The translations under genes were made by a program, and so were the position numbers. Below, piece by piece: positions 42,178-50,975 of a stretch of DNA of 64,000 bases. Below the pieces are notes generated by a model. It saw nothing but the letters and a program-made list of their open reading frames with translations. It searched no databases and was not told where the DNA came from. The stretch lies in contig NZ_BJKB01000006.1 in the NCBI RefSeq assembly GCF_010725055.1, positions 1-64,000 of the forward strand, read 5' to 3'. This DNA is from Gelidibacter japonicus. GTDB taxonomy: Bacteria > Bacteroidota > Bacteroidia > Flavobacteriales > Flavobacteriaceae. The first letter of the stretch is position 1. Every line of letters starts with the position of its first letter.

Positions 42178-43638
42178 ATGAATGTTTTTGATTATTTATT
42201 CGCCACGACTCAACATCTTGAAAAGGATTTTGTGTTGGGCCCAAAAGAAACAATTTCATTTAAAAAACTACATGAAGACAGTTTAAAAATTGCTTCTTAT
42301 TTAAAAGTAAATGTCGGCCAAAATCAAAATGTTGTTTTGATTAGTCCCAATTCGGTTTTTTTTATCACCGTTTATCTTGGAATACTTAAATCTGGAAATG
42401 TTTGTGTTCCTTTAAATTTCTCTATTGAACAGGATAACCTTAATTTTATCATAGAAGCAACAAACTGTAGAAATGTTTTTATGGCAGACACCCTACAATC
42501 AAAACAGCAGTTGAGCAATAAAGTAAACCTTATTGATGAAGATCATTTCAACGAAATCATCAATAAGCAGGAATTAGTTCGATTTGACCCGGATATAGAT
42601 AAAAGCAGTTTAGCAGAGATCGTGTACACCTCTGGTTCAACAGGCCTTCCAAAAGGGGTCATGATCAGTCATCAAAATATAATTGCCAATACGCAATCCA
42701 TAATAGAATATTTGAGTTTAACCTCCAAGGATATTATGCAGGTCGTTTTGCCCTTTTTTTATTGCTACGGCCTTTCCTTATTGCACACCCATTTAAGAGT
42801 TGGAGGCTCAATTGTGCTAAATAACAGTTTTATATTTATAGGATCTGTAATTAATGATTTAAAAAGGTATAGATGTACTGGGTTTGCAGGTGTCCCTAGC
42901 CATTATCAAATTTTGCTTAAAAAATCCCAAAGTTTCAAAACAACAGATTTTCCGGATTTAAGATATGTCACCCAGGCCGGGGGTAAATTACATGATGTAT
43001 TTATCGATGAATTTATCGATACCTTTCCTAAGATAGCCTTTTTTGTGATGTACGGACAAACAGAGGCCACGGCTCGTTTGTCATATTTACCACCACATAT
43101 GGTCAGTGTAAAGAAAGGTTCAATTGGTAAAGGTATTCCCGGCGTGTCTCTAAGAGTAGTCAATGAAAAAGGAGAAGAGGTGAGTATTGGAGAAGAAGGT
43201 GAATTAATGGCAAAAGGGGATAATATTATGATAGGCTACTATAATGAGCCAGAAGAGACTAGTAAAACCATTATAAACGGATGGTTGCATACTGGAGATA
43301 TTGCCGAATTTGATCAAGATGGCTATTTATACCTCAAGGCCAGAAAAAAGGAAATTATAAAAGTAGGTGGAAAACGAGTAAGTCCTAAAGAGATCGAGGA
43401 AGTGATCCTTTCCGTTCCTCAAGTTGTTGATTGTACTGTCACAGGAATCGATGATGACGTATTAGGGGAATCAATTTTAGCGACTATCGTCTTGGACAAT
43501 CCAAAAGATGAAGCCCAAATGAGGGAGGTGATATTGTCTAAATGTGCCGAAAAACTATCACTTTATAAGATACCGCAAAAAATTGTTTTTGAAAACAGCA
43601 TTTCCATGAGCCCCACGGGGAAAAAGATTAAGAAATAA
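42178..43638 (+). CDS. AMP-dependent acyl/aryl ligase
   Basis: ANL-superfamily adenylation enzyme of 486 residues. The AMP-binding core motif YTSGSTGLPKGVM is at about 150-162. A second motif is in VMYGQTEATARLSYLPP, the hinge Asp in GWLHTGDIAEFDQDGYLYL, and the catalytic Lys in SPTGKKIKK at the C-terminus. It would adenylate an acid and thioesterify it to CoA or to the nearby ACP. The length and lack of a fused carrier suggest a stand-alone ligase. It is last in the cluster, followed by a weak terminator. Confidence 0.92.
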   Translation: MNVFDYLFATTQHLEKDFVLGPKETISFKKLHEDSLKIASYLKVNVGQNQNVVLISPNSVFFITVYLGILKSGNVCVPLNFSIEQDNLNFIIEATNCRNVFMADTLQSKQQLSNKVNLIDEDHFNEIINKQELVRFDPDIDKSSLAEIVYTSGSTGLPKGVMISHQNIIANTQSIIEYLSLTSKDIMQVVLPFFYCYGLSLLHTHLRVGGSIVLNNSFIFIGSVINDLKRYRCTGFAGVPSHYQILLKKSQSFKTTDFPDLRYVTQAGGKLHDVFIDEFIDTFPKIAFFVMYGQTEATARLSYLPPHMVSVKKGSIGKGIPGVSLRVVNEKGEEVSIGEEGELMAKGDNIMIGYYNEPEETSKTIINGWLHTGDIAEFDQDGYLYLKARKKEIIKVGGKRVSPKEIEEVILSVPQVVDCTVTGIDDDVLGESILATIVLDNPKDEAQMREVILSKCAEKLSLYKIPQKIVFENSISMSPTGKKIKK

Positions 43639-43957
43639 AGAAAAAGAATGTCTTTTTCGTTTTCCATAAACCTGAATTCTTAAAATATGTGGATTATACT
43701 ATTTTGAATGAAACTTAAAATATCGGCACGTAGGCAACAAAAAAGTAGTTATTCTTCTGATAAATAAATTTACAATGGACCAATATTCAGGATTTCTTTG
43801 AAGAGTGGAGATTCTGTTTTGAACATTCCTTTTTTAAGAAGGAAGAATTTATTGTCCCCAATTATGTAAAAGATATCATTTAATTCCTAATCTGATTTGT
43901 GAAAAACACTTAGTGCAAATCAGAATTGGATTACTGCACAATAAACCATATAGTTTC
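43639..43957. other. Gene-free region after the ligase
   Basis: 319 bases without a supported ORF. The only structures seen are the weak terminator at 43640-43663 and an 8-bp inverted repeat at 43892-43923 (CTGATTTG with CAAATCAG, 16-nt loop). Confidence 0.55.
43640..43663 (+). terminator. Weak terminator after the carrier-protein cluster
   Basis: GAAAAAG and CTTTTTC form a 7-bp stem with a 5-nt loop, followed by GTTTT. It is AT-rich and weak, but sits directly beyond the ligase stop codon. Confidence 0.45.
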
Positions 43958-44344
43958 TTATTTAATTTTTGTAGCGGTACCTTGTTCGACATGCTTTTTT
44001 TGATTGCCAGGTTGTATGGCCAAACTATACTCAAAGGTGTAGGAGTCCTCAGAAGTTGTAAGAATTTTCATGTGAATCGCTTTCTCTTCACTCATATTTT
44101 TTGGATTGATATGCTTCATGATAAATTCGCAATCATTGATCCATCTTATAGAAGCGGTATCGATCTTGTTCTCATAGTAATCGATGTTGAGATCTTCAGT
44201 TCTCACAAATCGGCCTATCTTTTCGACACCATCCGTTGTGTACTTAAATTCAAATGTACCTGTCCTAAAATCTTTGCATTCACGAGCTTTATTGTAGCAG
44301 CTTGATAATAAGAGTAAGAAAATAAAAACTAATGGAAATTTCAT
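43958..44344 (-). CDS. Lipoprotein of unknown function
   Basis: 128-residue protein with a lipoprotein signal peptide, lipobox LLSSCYNK at about residues 12-19. The mature part contains the conserved-looking CKDFRTGTFEF, ASIRWINDCEFIMKH and IHMKILTTSEDSYTFEYS. Orthologues I recall are sometimes wrongly named DNA topoisomerase IV; nothing here supports that. It is probably a small outer-membrane or periplasm-facing protein. Confidence 0.83.
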   Translation of the reverse strand: MKFPLVFIFLLLLSSCYNKARECKDFRTGTFEFKYTTDGVEKIGRFVRTEDLNIDYYENKIDTASIRWINDCEFIMKHINPKNMSEEKAIHMKILTTSEDSYTFEYSLAIQPGNQKKHVEQGTATKIK

Positions 44345-44438
44345 GTTTTACAAATTTGGAGACAAAATTACTTAAAAGAAAGCTAATTTATATCTAAATA
44401 TTGTAAAATGACTCATCATATAAAGAAACGCAAAAGAA

Positions 44439-44813
44439 TCAATTTTTTATAAATTCCTTAAAAGTTCCATCTGTATAAAAAATAACAATTTTTTCAATGC
44501 TTTTGTCATTTGTTTCTGTAGGGGGAATCAAAGGTCGCTGCGGAATTTTAGGAACGTTGTTTTTTTCTGTAGTGAGTGTTATGGCCTTAGCTGGAAATTC
44601 ACCTTTGCCGTTTAAAAGCCAATACAGTTCAACTTCGGGATAGGAGGATAAAACTTTAAGGACAAAATCTAAACTAGGCTTGTTTCGACCCGATAGAATA
44701 TGTGAGATGCTTGAGCGCTGAACACCTATTGTATCGGCGAAAGAAGATGCCGAGTCCGTGTAGTAATCTATCACTTGTTGTAGCCGCATTGCGAAATCAT
44801 CACTGTTTATCAT
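44439..44813 (-). CDS. XRE-family helix-turn-helix regulator
   Basis: 124-residue transcription regulator. The helix-turn-helix is at about residues 18-60 (SSFADTIGVQRSSISHILSG, then the stabilising helix of KPSLDFVLKVLSSYPEVELY). A C-terminal low-complexity Pro/Thr-rich linker is followed by a short IEKIVIFYTDGTFKEF tail. It is divergent from the M14 peptidase gene across 303 bases that carry TTTACA-type palindromes near both starts, which fits autoregulation (inference). Confidence 0.88.
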   Translation of the reverse strand: MINSDDFAMRLQQVIDYYTDSASSFADTIGVQRSSISHILSGRNKPSLDFVLKVLSSYPEVELYWLLNGKGEFPAKAITLTTEKNNVPKIPQRPLIPPTETNDKSIEKIVIFYTDGTFKEFIKN

Positions 44814-44841
44814 TGTAAACTCATTTTAAAACCCTGCCCGA

Positions 44842-44853
44842 TTACAAATGTAA
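44842..44853. promoter_or_regulatory. Palindromic site near the XRE gene
   Basis: TTACA-AA-TGTAA, a 5-bp inverted repeat with a 2-base centre, lies 29 bases upstream of the XRE start. On the minus strand it reads as TACATTTG with flanking bases, so it also contains a perfect TAnnTTTG -7 box for the regulator gene. Repressor binding would then block its own promoter. Confidence 0.5.
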
Positions 44854-45063
44854 CAAAAAGCATTTATTAAAGCTAATATTTTCATTTTAGCTTGTAAATA
44901 TACATAAATCAACAGTTCACATATAGCAATTCAAAAAGCTGATATTGTGATAATTATAGCCAATATATATGATGCTTTGACTTATCAAGGTATTTTGACA
45001 ATGATTTGCTTTAAACACCATGAATACTTGTTTATCGATGTAAACAATTCTTTGTATTTTTAA

Positions 45064-45101
45064 TGTTTACATTTGTAAATAATCATTTGTTTACATTTGT
45101 A
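45064..45101 (+). promoter_or_regulatory. Tandem operator-like repeats before the M14 peptidase gene
   Basis: TGTTTACATTTGTA occurs twice, at 45064-45077 and 45088-45101, 24 bases apart. The first copy is embedded in the palindrome TTTACA-TT-TGTAAA (45066-45079). Each copy includes TACATTTG, a perfect -7 consensus. A looser half-site pair (GTTTA/TGTAAAC) lies at 45030-45045. The same motif lies near the divergent XRE gene. Confidence 0.5.
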
Positions 45102-45116
45102 GCATAACTTTTTGAC

Positions 45117-46274
45117 ATGACAATCGACTACTTAAAGAACGTATATAAGCAAAATCAAGAGGTGTTACTCTTTGGGCGATATATCAACTTTGATCATATT
45201 AAAAGCCTGCTTGAAAAGCATAATGCTCATTATGATGTCTCAGTTCTTGGTAGGTCGGTTTTGAATGAAAATATCCATTTTCTAAAAGTCGGATCAGGTG
45301 CTAAGAAGGTTTTGATGTGGTCTCAAATGCATGGTAATGAAAGTACAACTACAAAAGCTGTATTTGATCTTTTGAATATCCTGTCCAAATCAAATGACGA
45401 CAACGTGAGGCGGCTTTTGAGCGAATGTACTATTGGCATCATTCCTATGTTAAACCCTGATGGTTCAAGAGTTTATAGCCGTTTAAATGCAAATCAGGTG
45501 GACTTAAACAGAGATGCGCAAAGTTTATCCCAGCCAGAAAGCAGGATTCTCAGGAAGTGTTTTGAGGATTTTAAGCCCGATTTTTGCTTTAATCTTCATG
45601 GACAGCGCACTATTTTTAGCGCTGGAGCAACCGACAAGCCAGCGACTATCTCCTTTTTGTCTCCAGCCCAGGATGAGGCTCGCTCAGTGTCTAAAACGCG
45701 CCAAAAAGCCATGGGTTTAATCGTGAAAATGAATCAGAATCTCCAAAGCCAAATCCCTGGTCAAGTGGGTATTTATGACGATTCATTTAATATTAATTGT
45801 GTTGGGGACACTTTTCAAGCTCTGAACGTACCAACAGTATTGTTTGAAGCTGGCCATTATTATGATGATTACAATAGGGAGATGGTTAGGGAGCTAATAT
45901 TCCAATCGCTATGGGTTGGGGTTACTGAAATTGCATTTGGGGACGTTGATAAGGTTGATAAAAGTGGCTATTTTGAGATTCCACAAAACGATAAGTTGTT
46001 TTATGATATTATCATCCGAAATGCGAAACTGAAAAGAAAGGATTCTCATCAAATTTTAGATGTTGCTGTGCAGTATGAAGAAGTATTTAAACAGGATCGA
46101 GTTGTTTTTATTCCCAAAATTGTAAAAATTTCTGATCTGAGCGGTTTTTTTGGCCACAGAGAAATTGATGCTCGTGAACAATTGGTTTTTGTCAAAGACG
46201 TTTTGGAATTGAGTGAGGGCATCGCAATCGATTTCGTATTAATAAACAACAAGAAATACCCACTATTTGTGTAA
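45117..46274 (+). CDS. M14-family zinc carboxypeptidase-like enzyme
   Basis: 385-residue metallopeptidase, no signal peptide, so cytoplasmic. The zinc motif HGNE has His72 and Glu75, and the third ligand is probably His161 in CFNLHGQRT. The motif LNPDGSRVYSRLNANQVDLN is typical of M14, and a catalytic Glu is likely in VLFEAGHYYDD. It would remove a C-terminal residue, or cleave gamma-glutamyl/peptidoglycan-like bonds; the substrate is unknown. It is divergent from the XRE gene with palindromic sites in between. Confidence 0.9.
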   Translation: MTIDYLKNVYKQNQEVLLFGRYINFDHIKSLLEKHNAHYDVSVLGRSVLNENIHFLKVGSGAKKVLMWSQMHGNESTTTKAVFDLLNILSKSNDDNVRRLLSECTIGIIPMLNPDGSRVYSRLNANQVDLNRDAQSLSQPESRILRKCFEDFKPDFCFNLHGQRTIFSAGATDKPATISFLSPAQDEARSVSKTRQKAMGLIVKMNQNLQSQIPGQVGIYDDSFNINCVGDTFQALNVPTVLFEAGHYYDDYNREMVRELIFQSLWVGVTEIAFGDVDKVDKSGYFEIPQNDKLFYDIIIRNAKLKRKDSHQILDVAVQYEEVFKQDRVVFIPKIVKISDLSGFFGHREIDAREQLVFVKDVLELSEGIAIDFVLINNKKYPLFV

Positions 46275-46347
46275 AAAAGTAGCTTTTGGTGTATTATCTT
46301 CAATATATTTCTGTTATTTTTGTAAAAAATTTAATAATTTACAACAA

Positions 46348-46827
46348 ATGGGGAAGTTCAAATTAGATGAGATTGATCATCAAATTTTAGATATGTTAAT
46401 AGATAATACGCGAATTCCATTTACGGATATTGCTAAAAAATTGGTGATTTCGGCTGGAACAGTTCATGTGCGTGTCAAGAAAATGGAGGAAGCTGGTATT
46501 ATTCAAGGGTCATCCTTGACCTTAGATTATAAAAAGCTAGGCTATTCTTTTATTGCTTATGTTGGAGTTTTCTTAAACAACACCTCTCAAACAAAATTTG
46601 TTTTAGAGCGCATTAGTGAAATTCCATTTGTTACGGTGGCTCATATTACAACAGGTAAGTTCAATATTTTTTGTAAGGTAAGAGCTAGAAACACATCGCA
46701 TGCAAAAGATATTATCTTTATGTTAGATGATATCGAAGGCATTTACAGGACTGAAACTATGATTTCATTAGAGGAAAGTATAAATGATAAGAAGCGCTTA
46801 ATGCATTCTATTTTTAACGAACTCTAA
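46348..46827 (+). CDS. Lrp/AsnC-family transcription regulator
   Basis: 159 residues from the ATG at 46348, which directly precedes MGKFKLDEIDHQILDMLIDN; the frame extends upstream to 46267 but overlaps the M14 gene with no conserved sequence. The winged helix-turn-helix (about 5-60) includes FTDIAKKLVISAGTVHVRVK, and the RAM ligand-binding domain (about 70-155) includes VAHITTGKFNIFCKV. A TATTTTTG -7-like box lies at 46315-46322. It could respond to amino acids; the target genes are not visible here. Confidence 0.93.
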   Translation: MGKFKLDEIDHQILDMLIDNTRIPFTDIAKKLVISAGTVHVRVKKMEEAGIIQGSSLTLDYKKLGYSFIAYVGVFLNNTSQTKFVLERISEIPFVTVAHITTGKFNIFCKVRARNTSHAKDIIFMLDDIEGIYRTETMISLEESINDKKRLMHSIFNEL

Positions 46828-46854
46828 TTGTGTAACGATTTTTTGAAAATTCAT

Positions 46855-46887
46855 ACCCTTTGTTGAGCACTCAATGAAGGGTGTTTT
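46855..46887 (+). terminator. Terminator of the Lrp-type gene
   Basis: ACCCTT and AAGGGT form the outer stem and TTGAG and CTCAA the inner one, separated by a TG/TG mismatch, with a T run after it. It lies 28 bases past the regulator stop codon. Confidence 0.75.
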
Positions 46888-46914
46888 TTGTTGAGATCAA
46901 TTAAGGTTGAGTAT

Positions 46915-47430
46915 ATGAACAAAAGCGAAATAAGTTTAGAGGAGTATAATAGTTACTATCAACCATATATTGATAAAGCTGGTACTGGCAATGTGTTTGA
47001 TGATTTAAGGAGCAATCATGAGACAATAATTTTATTTTTAAAAAGTATACCGGTAGAAAAACTCCATTATCGTTACGCTAAAGGCAAATGGACCATAAAG
47101 GAAATTCTTCTTCATTTGATTGATACGGAACGCGTTTTTGCCTATCGGGCAATGTGTATTGCAAGAAGTGACAAAACCGAATTGCCCGGTTTTGATCAAG
47201 ATGATTTTGTTGCCCACAGTAACGCTGATAAAAGAAGCATGGAAAGCCTCCTGTCTGAATACCAAAGTGTTAGAAAGGCTACAATATCCTTGTTTGAAAG
47301 CTTTAATCAAAAAAGTTTGGCACGAATAGGCACCGTCAGTCATAGTCGTCTTTCTGTTAGGGCCATTGCGTTAATAATTTTAGGTCATGAGAGCCATCAC
47401 CTCCAAATGATCAAGGAGCATTATCTATGA
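46915..47430 (+). CDS. DinB-family protein
   Basis: 171 residues from the ATG at 46915 (MNKSEISLEE); the TTG at 46888 would place nine extra residues inside the terminator and was rejected. A four-helix DinB/YfiT-like bundle with the metal-binding His in LLHLIDTERVFAYRAM (about 60) and HESHHLQMI near the C-terminus. DinB-family members are often thiol-dependent metalloenzymes of unclear substrate. The last 6 bases overlap the convergent aroB gene. Confidence 0.9.
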   Translation: MNKSEISLEEYNSYYQPYIDKAGTGNVFDDLRSNHETIILFLKSIPVEKLHYRYAKGKWTIKEILLHLIDTERVFAYRAMCIARSDKTELPGFDQDDFVAHSNADKRSMESLLSEYQSVRKATISLFESFNQKSLARIGTVSHSRLSVRAIALIILGHESHHLQMIKEHYL

Positions 47431-48492
47431 TCTGTAATAATCAAAGGCTTTTATAATCAATTCGTTTTCTACCAAACAATCAATTTTTGGCATCCCTATC
47501 CTTTGCAAAAGCACAAAGTTGATATTACCATGCTCATTCTTTTTGTCATATTTTAAAAGATCGATGATGGCGTTATGATCTGAAGCTTCAATAGTCACTC
47601 TTTTGAAGATTTTAAGAAAGGTTTCCTTTATGGTTTTTAAGTCGTCTTTTGGGAAGCCAAGCAAGTGAGATGAAATATAGGCCTCCATAATCATTCCAAT
47701 GGCAATGGCCTCTCCATGGAGGAGTTCTTCCTTATCTGTCTGACTTAAAAAATAAGATTCAATGGCATGGCCCAAAGTGTGTCCGAAATTGAGTGTTTTC
47801 CGCAGGCCATGTTCATTTGGGTCTTCAGTTACAATGTGGTTTTTTATCTCAACAGATTGATGAATTAAGGCGTCTAAATCATCTAAGGTTAACGTGTTTA
47901 GGTTTAAAAATTTGTTCCAATATTCTCTATCATAAATAAGTCCATGCTTAAGCATTTCAGCCAATCCACTCTTTAGGTGATTTTGCGGAAGTGTATCCAG
48001 AAAACCGGTATCAACAATGACCATATCACCTGAAGAAATCACCCCCACCTGATTTTTAAGTGGTCCGAGATCAATTCCTGTTTTCCCACCTACAGAGGCA
48101 TCAACCATAGATAGAAGCGATGTAGGGACGTTGATGTATTTCAAGCCACGCTTGAAAGTGCAGGCGACAAATCCTCCCAAATCAGTTACAACGCCTCCAC
48201 CGACATTGATGATCAGGCTTTTTCTGTCTGCACCCAATTCTGATAATGCATTCCATACACCTACGCAAGTCTCAATGTTTTTATGAGCTTCACCAGCATC
48301 AATTTCAATGATTTCACATGTCAGGTCCGTTTCTAATTTGGATATAAAACGTGGTAAGCAATGCACATGTGTATTGGTATCGACAATAATAAATAATTTT
48401 GAGAAATGATTGTTTTTCAGATAGTTGTTTAATTCTTTGTATCCCTTTGCATTAAAGTGAACGGCATAAGAATTGGTCGTAATTGATGTCAT
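47425..48492 (-). CDS. aroB: 3-dehydroquinate synthase
   Basis: Second step of the shikimate pathway, converting DAHP to 3-dehydroquinate with NAD and a divalent metal. 355 residues. The NAD-binding motif GGGVVTDLGGFVACTFKRG (about 98-116) and metal-ligand region LNFGHTLGHAIES are present. Its stop overlaps the DinB gene by 6 bases on the other strand, and it is divergent from proline dehydrogenase, a pair that I recall as common in Flavobacteriaceae. Confidence 0.96.
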   Translation of the reverse strand: MTSITTNSYAVHFNAKGYKELNNYLKNNHFSKLFIIVDTNTHVHCLPRFISKLETDLTCEIIEIDAGEAHKNIETCVGVWNALSELGADRKSLIINVGGGVVTDLGGFVACTFKRGLKYINVPTSLLSMVDASVGGKTGIDLGPLKNQVGVISSGDMVIVDTGFLDTLPQNHLKSGLAEMLKHGLIYDREYWNKFLNLNTLTLDDLDALIHQSVEIKNHIVTEDPNEHGLRKTLNFGHTLGHAIESYFLSQTDKEELLHGEAIAIGMIMEAYISSHLLGFPKDDLKTIKETFLKIFKRVTIEASDHNAIIDLLKYDKKNEHGNINFVLLQRIGMPKIDCLVENELIIKAFDYYRS

Positions 48493-48584
48493 TATTTTAA
48501 TAGCTTTAATAAAGGCTGAAAATAAGCAGTTTTTAATTAATTAATCAGAAATGAATAATTAAATTTGTCTTTATTTTTCTCATA

Positions 48585-49757
48585 ATGGCAATATCTAAAA
48601 TTTTTGAAAATACAGAAGTCGCTTTTCGTCTTAAAAGTGACTCAGAGCTTGAGCGTGCTTATTTTTTGTTCAAGATGATCTCTCATGAGCCTTTGGTCAG
48701 AATAGGTACGGCGGCAACAAATTTCGCTTTGAAAGCCCGTTTGCCGGTAGAAGGTTTGATCAGGTCGACGGTTTTTGACCACTTTTGTGGGGGAGTGAAT
48801 GAAGAGGATTGCTTACCGGTTATTGACAGGATGTATGCTAAAGGTGTAAGTTCTGTATTGGACTATTCTGTTGAAGGCAAGGAAATCGAGTCCCATTTTG
48901 ATGCTGCTATGGAGAAAACCTTGAAAATTATCAATTTTGCCGACGAGAAAAAGTCTATGCCCATTGCTGTATTTAAGCCTACTGGATTTGGAAGATTCCA
49001 CCTATATCAAAAGAAAGGTGAAGGAAAGCCATTTACTCCTAAAGAACAAGAAGAGTGGGAGCGTGTAGTGGCGCGTTTTGATAAGGTATGCAAATTAGCA
49101 AAAGAAAAGGATGTGGAAATTCTGATTGATAGCGAACAAAGCTGGATGCAGGATGCTGCTGACGATTTATGCGAAGCCATGATGCGTAAGTATAATACAG
49201 GAGTTCCAGTAGTTTACAACACCTTACAGTTGTATCGATGGGACCGATTGGATTATCTTAAATCGCTTCATAAACGTGCTAAGAAAGATGGCTTCACCGT
49301 AGGGGCTAAAATTGTGCGAGGAGCTTACATGGAGAAGGAGAGGGAAAGAGCCGAAGAAGAGGGGTATGAATCACCTATTTGTGCCACAAAAGAAGCTACA
49401 GATTTAAATTTTGATGAAACATTGGAATATATTCTAAGAAATCTAGATACCATTTCATTGTTTATAGGCACCCATAATGAACAAAGCTGTTATTTGGCGA
49501 TGCAGTTGATGGCGGATTTGGGAATTGATAAAAGCGACAATAGGGTGTGGTTTGGGCAGCTTTATGGTATGAGTGACCATATCAGCTTCAATCTGGCTGA
49601 ACATGGCTATAATGTAGCTAAATATGTGCCCTTTGGTCCAGTAAAGGATGTGATGCCCTATTTAATCAGAAGGGCAGAGGAGAATACCTCGGTTGCAGGT
49701 CAGACGAGTAGGGAGTTGTCATTAATAAAAACAGAAAGAAAGCGAAGAAAGTTATAG
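48585..49757 (+). CDS. Proline dehydrogenase
   Basis: FAD enzyme oxidising proline to pyrroline-5-carboxylate, 390 residues, a stand-alone PRODH domain and not a PutA fusion. The TIM-barrel segments LIDSEQSWMQDAADD (about 181-195), VGAKIVRGAYMEKERERAEE and FIGTHNEQSC are typical. FGQLYGMSDHISFNL near residue 325 is also diagnostic. A TAAATTTG -7 box at 48560-48567 precedes the ATG by 18 bases. It abuts the convergent deacetylase gene. Confidence 0.95.
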   Translation: MAISKIFENTEVAFRLKSDSELERAYFLFKMISHEPLVRIGTAATNFALKARLPVEGLIRSTVFDHFCGGVNEEDCLPVIDRMYAKGVSSVLDYSVEGKEIESHFDAAMEKTLKIINFADEKKSMPIAVFKPTGFGRFHLYQKKGEGKPFTPKEQEEWERVVARFDKVCKLAKEKDVEILIDSEQSWMQDAADDLCEAMMRKYNTGVPVVYNTLQLYRWDRLDYLKSLHKRAKKDGFTVGAKIVRGAYMEKERERAEEEGYESPICATKEATDLNFDETLEYILRNLDTISLFIGTHNEQSCYLAMQLMADLGIDKSDNRVWFGQLYGMSDHISFNLAEHGYNVAKYVPFGPVKDVMPYLIRRAEENTSVAGQTSRELSLIKTERKRRKL

Positions 49758-50909
49758 TTATAAACCTATTTTGTCTAAAATGATGAACCCTAATTTGTTT
49801 ATGCGATAAAGATTTTTGTGAAGAACACTTCCGTTATGGTATTTAAATAGATTGATGAGATAATTAGAGTCCTTTACATAATGATACTTTGTGTTCGTGG
49901 AAATAAACGAACCCATTGCAGAACGTTTGATTCTTTTGTAATCATCCGCATTATTTTCAACGAGCTTTTTATCCTTAAACGACACAGTAGATGCTTTATA
50001 GCCAGCTTCGATAGATAAATTAACACTTAAATCATTATATCCTCCTCCGGGCCAACATAAGAAGTCAATCTTCTTGTTGAGCTTTTCTTCTAAGAGTGAC
50101 TTGCTTTCAAAGAGCTCATAGCGATATCTCTTTTCCATCTCCTCGTCCGTCTCGTAAGTTCCTGGAAAAGTAATAAGTTTCTTATTTAACTTTTCAATTA
50201 ACAAAGACTTGTCTCTCAGTTTCTCATTATTAGAATACAATTCAATAGCGTATTTAACTAAATTTTCATCCGGAAAATAGCGTCTTAATCCTAGTGCTCT
50301 TCCAAAATCAAATATGGGATTTCCAAAAGGGACAAATTGTTTTTGATTTTCTGTAGTATAGTAGGGTTTTCTATGAGGTTTATTAATCCAAGCCATCCAG
50401 TCGTAGTGTGGCTGACCGGTATAGATGTCTCTAATATTATTGGAATGGAAATAGAAATTATGGCTCATACTGTGTGATTGTATGTCGATGGTATTAGATG
50501 AATCCATTTTCTTCAATTCTGACCAATTAAGGAAACCTATCGGCGATAATTCTCCGACATTAATTTTATTATCCCATACATCTTCTAAGTTAAAACGAAT
50601 ATTTTCTGAATTATCAATAAATTCCGGATTCACAAAAATTGTCCCTTTCAATCTATACTTTTTTAGAATTGGGTATGCATAAACCCAATTATCTAAGTAG
50701 CCATCATCAAAAGTTAAAACAACTTTTCGAGTAGATTCTTTTGAGGGACTTCCTTGTTCGTTGTACCACTCATCAAGAAAAACTGTTTCATAATTCTCAT
50801 CTACTAAAAACTTGCAAAAACTTTCAAAATGATCTAAAGACACCGACAACCAATTTCTATACCATTCATTTTTCTCACATCCAACGCTATGAAACATTAA
50901 TACTGTCAT
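49758..50909 (-). CDS. Polysaccharide deacetylase family protein
   Basis: 383-residue NodB-homology protein (carbohydrate esterase 4 type). The catalytic Asp motif is in VLTFDDGYLDN (about residues 64-74), and the zinc motif H-x3-H reads SHSMSHN, so the metal site is present. A second conserved Trp-Pro-Gly region is CWPGGGYND near residue 290. No signal peptide is visible. It may deacetylate a cell-surface glycan made by the locus that follows. Its start faces the Wzc-like gene with a 66-base gap in the same direction. Confidence 0.9.
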   Translation of the reverse strand: MTVLMFHSVGCEKNEWYRNWLSVSLDHFESFCKFLVDENYETVFLDEWYNEQGSPSKESTRKVVLTFDDGYLDNWVYAYPILKKYRLKGTIFVNPEFIDNSENIRFNLEDVWDNKINVGELSPIGFLNWSELKKMDSSNTIDIQSHSMSHNFYFHSNNIRDIYTGQPHYDWMAWINKPHRKPYYTTENQKQFVPFGNPIFDFGRALGLRRYFPDENLVKYAIELYSNNEKLRDKSLLIEKLNKKLITFPGTYETDEEMEKRYRYELFESKSLLEEKLNKKIDFLCWPGGGYNDLSVNLSIEAGYKASTVSFKDKKLVENNADDYKRIKRSAMGSFISTNTKYHYVKDSNYLINLFKYHNGSVLHKNLYRINKLGFIILDKIGL

Positions 50910-50975
50910 TTAGATTTATTTAAAATTTTGAAAATGGTTTATTTAGGATAAATTTATATTGGAATTTCAGCTGAT

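Noticed and set aside
43913-44305. 130-residue plus-strand frame
   Set aside because: Antisense to a lipoprotein with a good lipobox; no conserved-looking sequence.
43958-44344. Topoisomerase IV label for the 128-residue lipoprotein
   Set aside because: A label I recall from other genomes, but the protein has a lipoprotein signal and no topoisomerase motif; real parE and parC are at 31658-36669.
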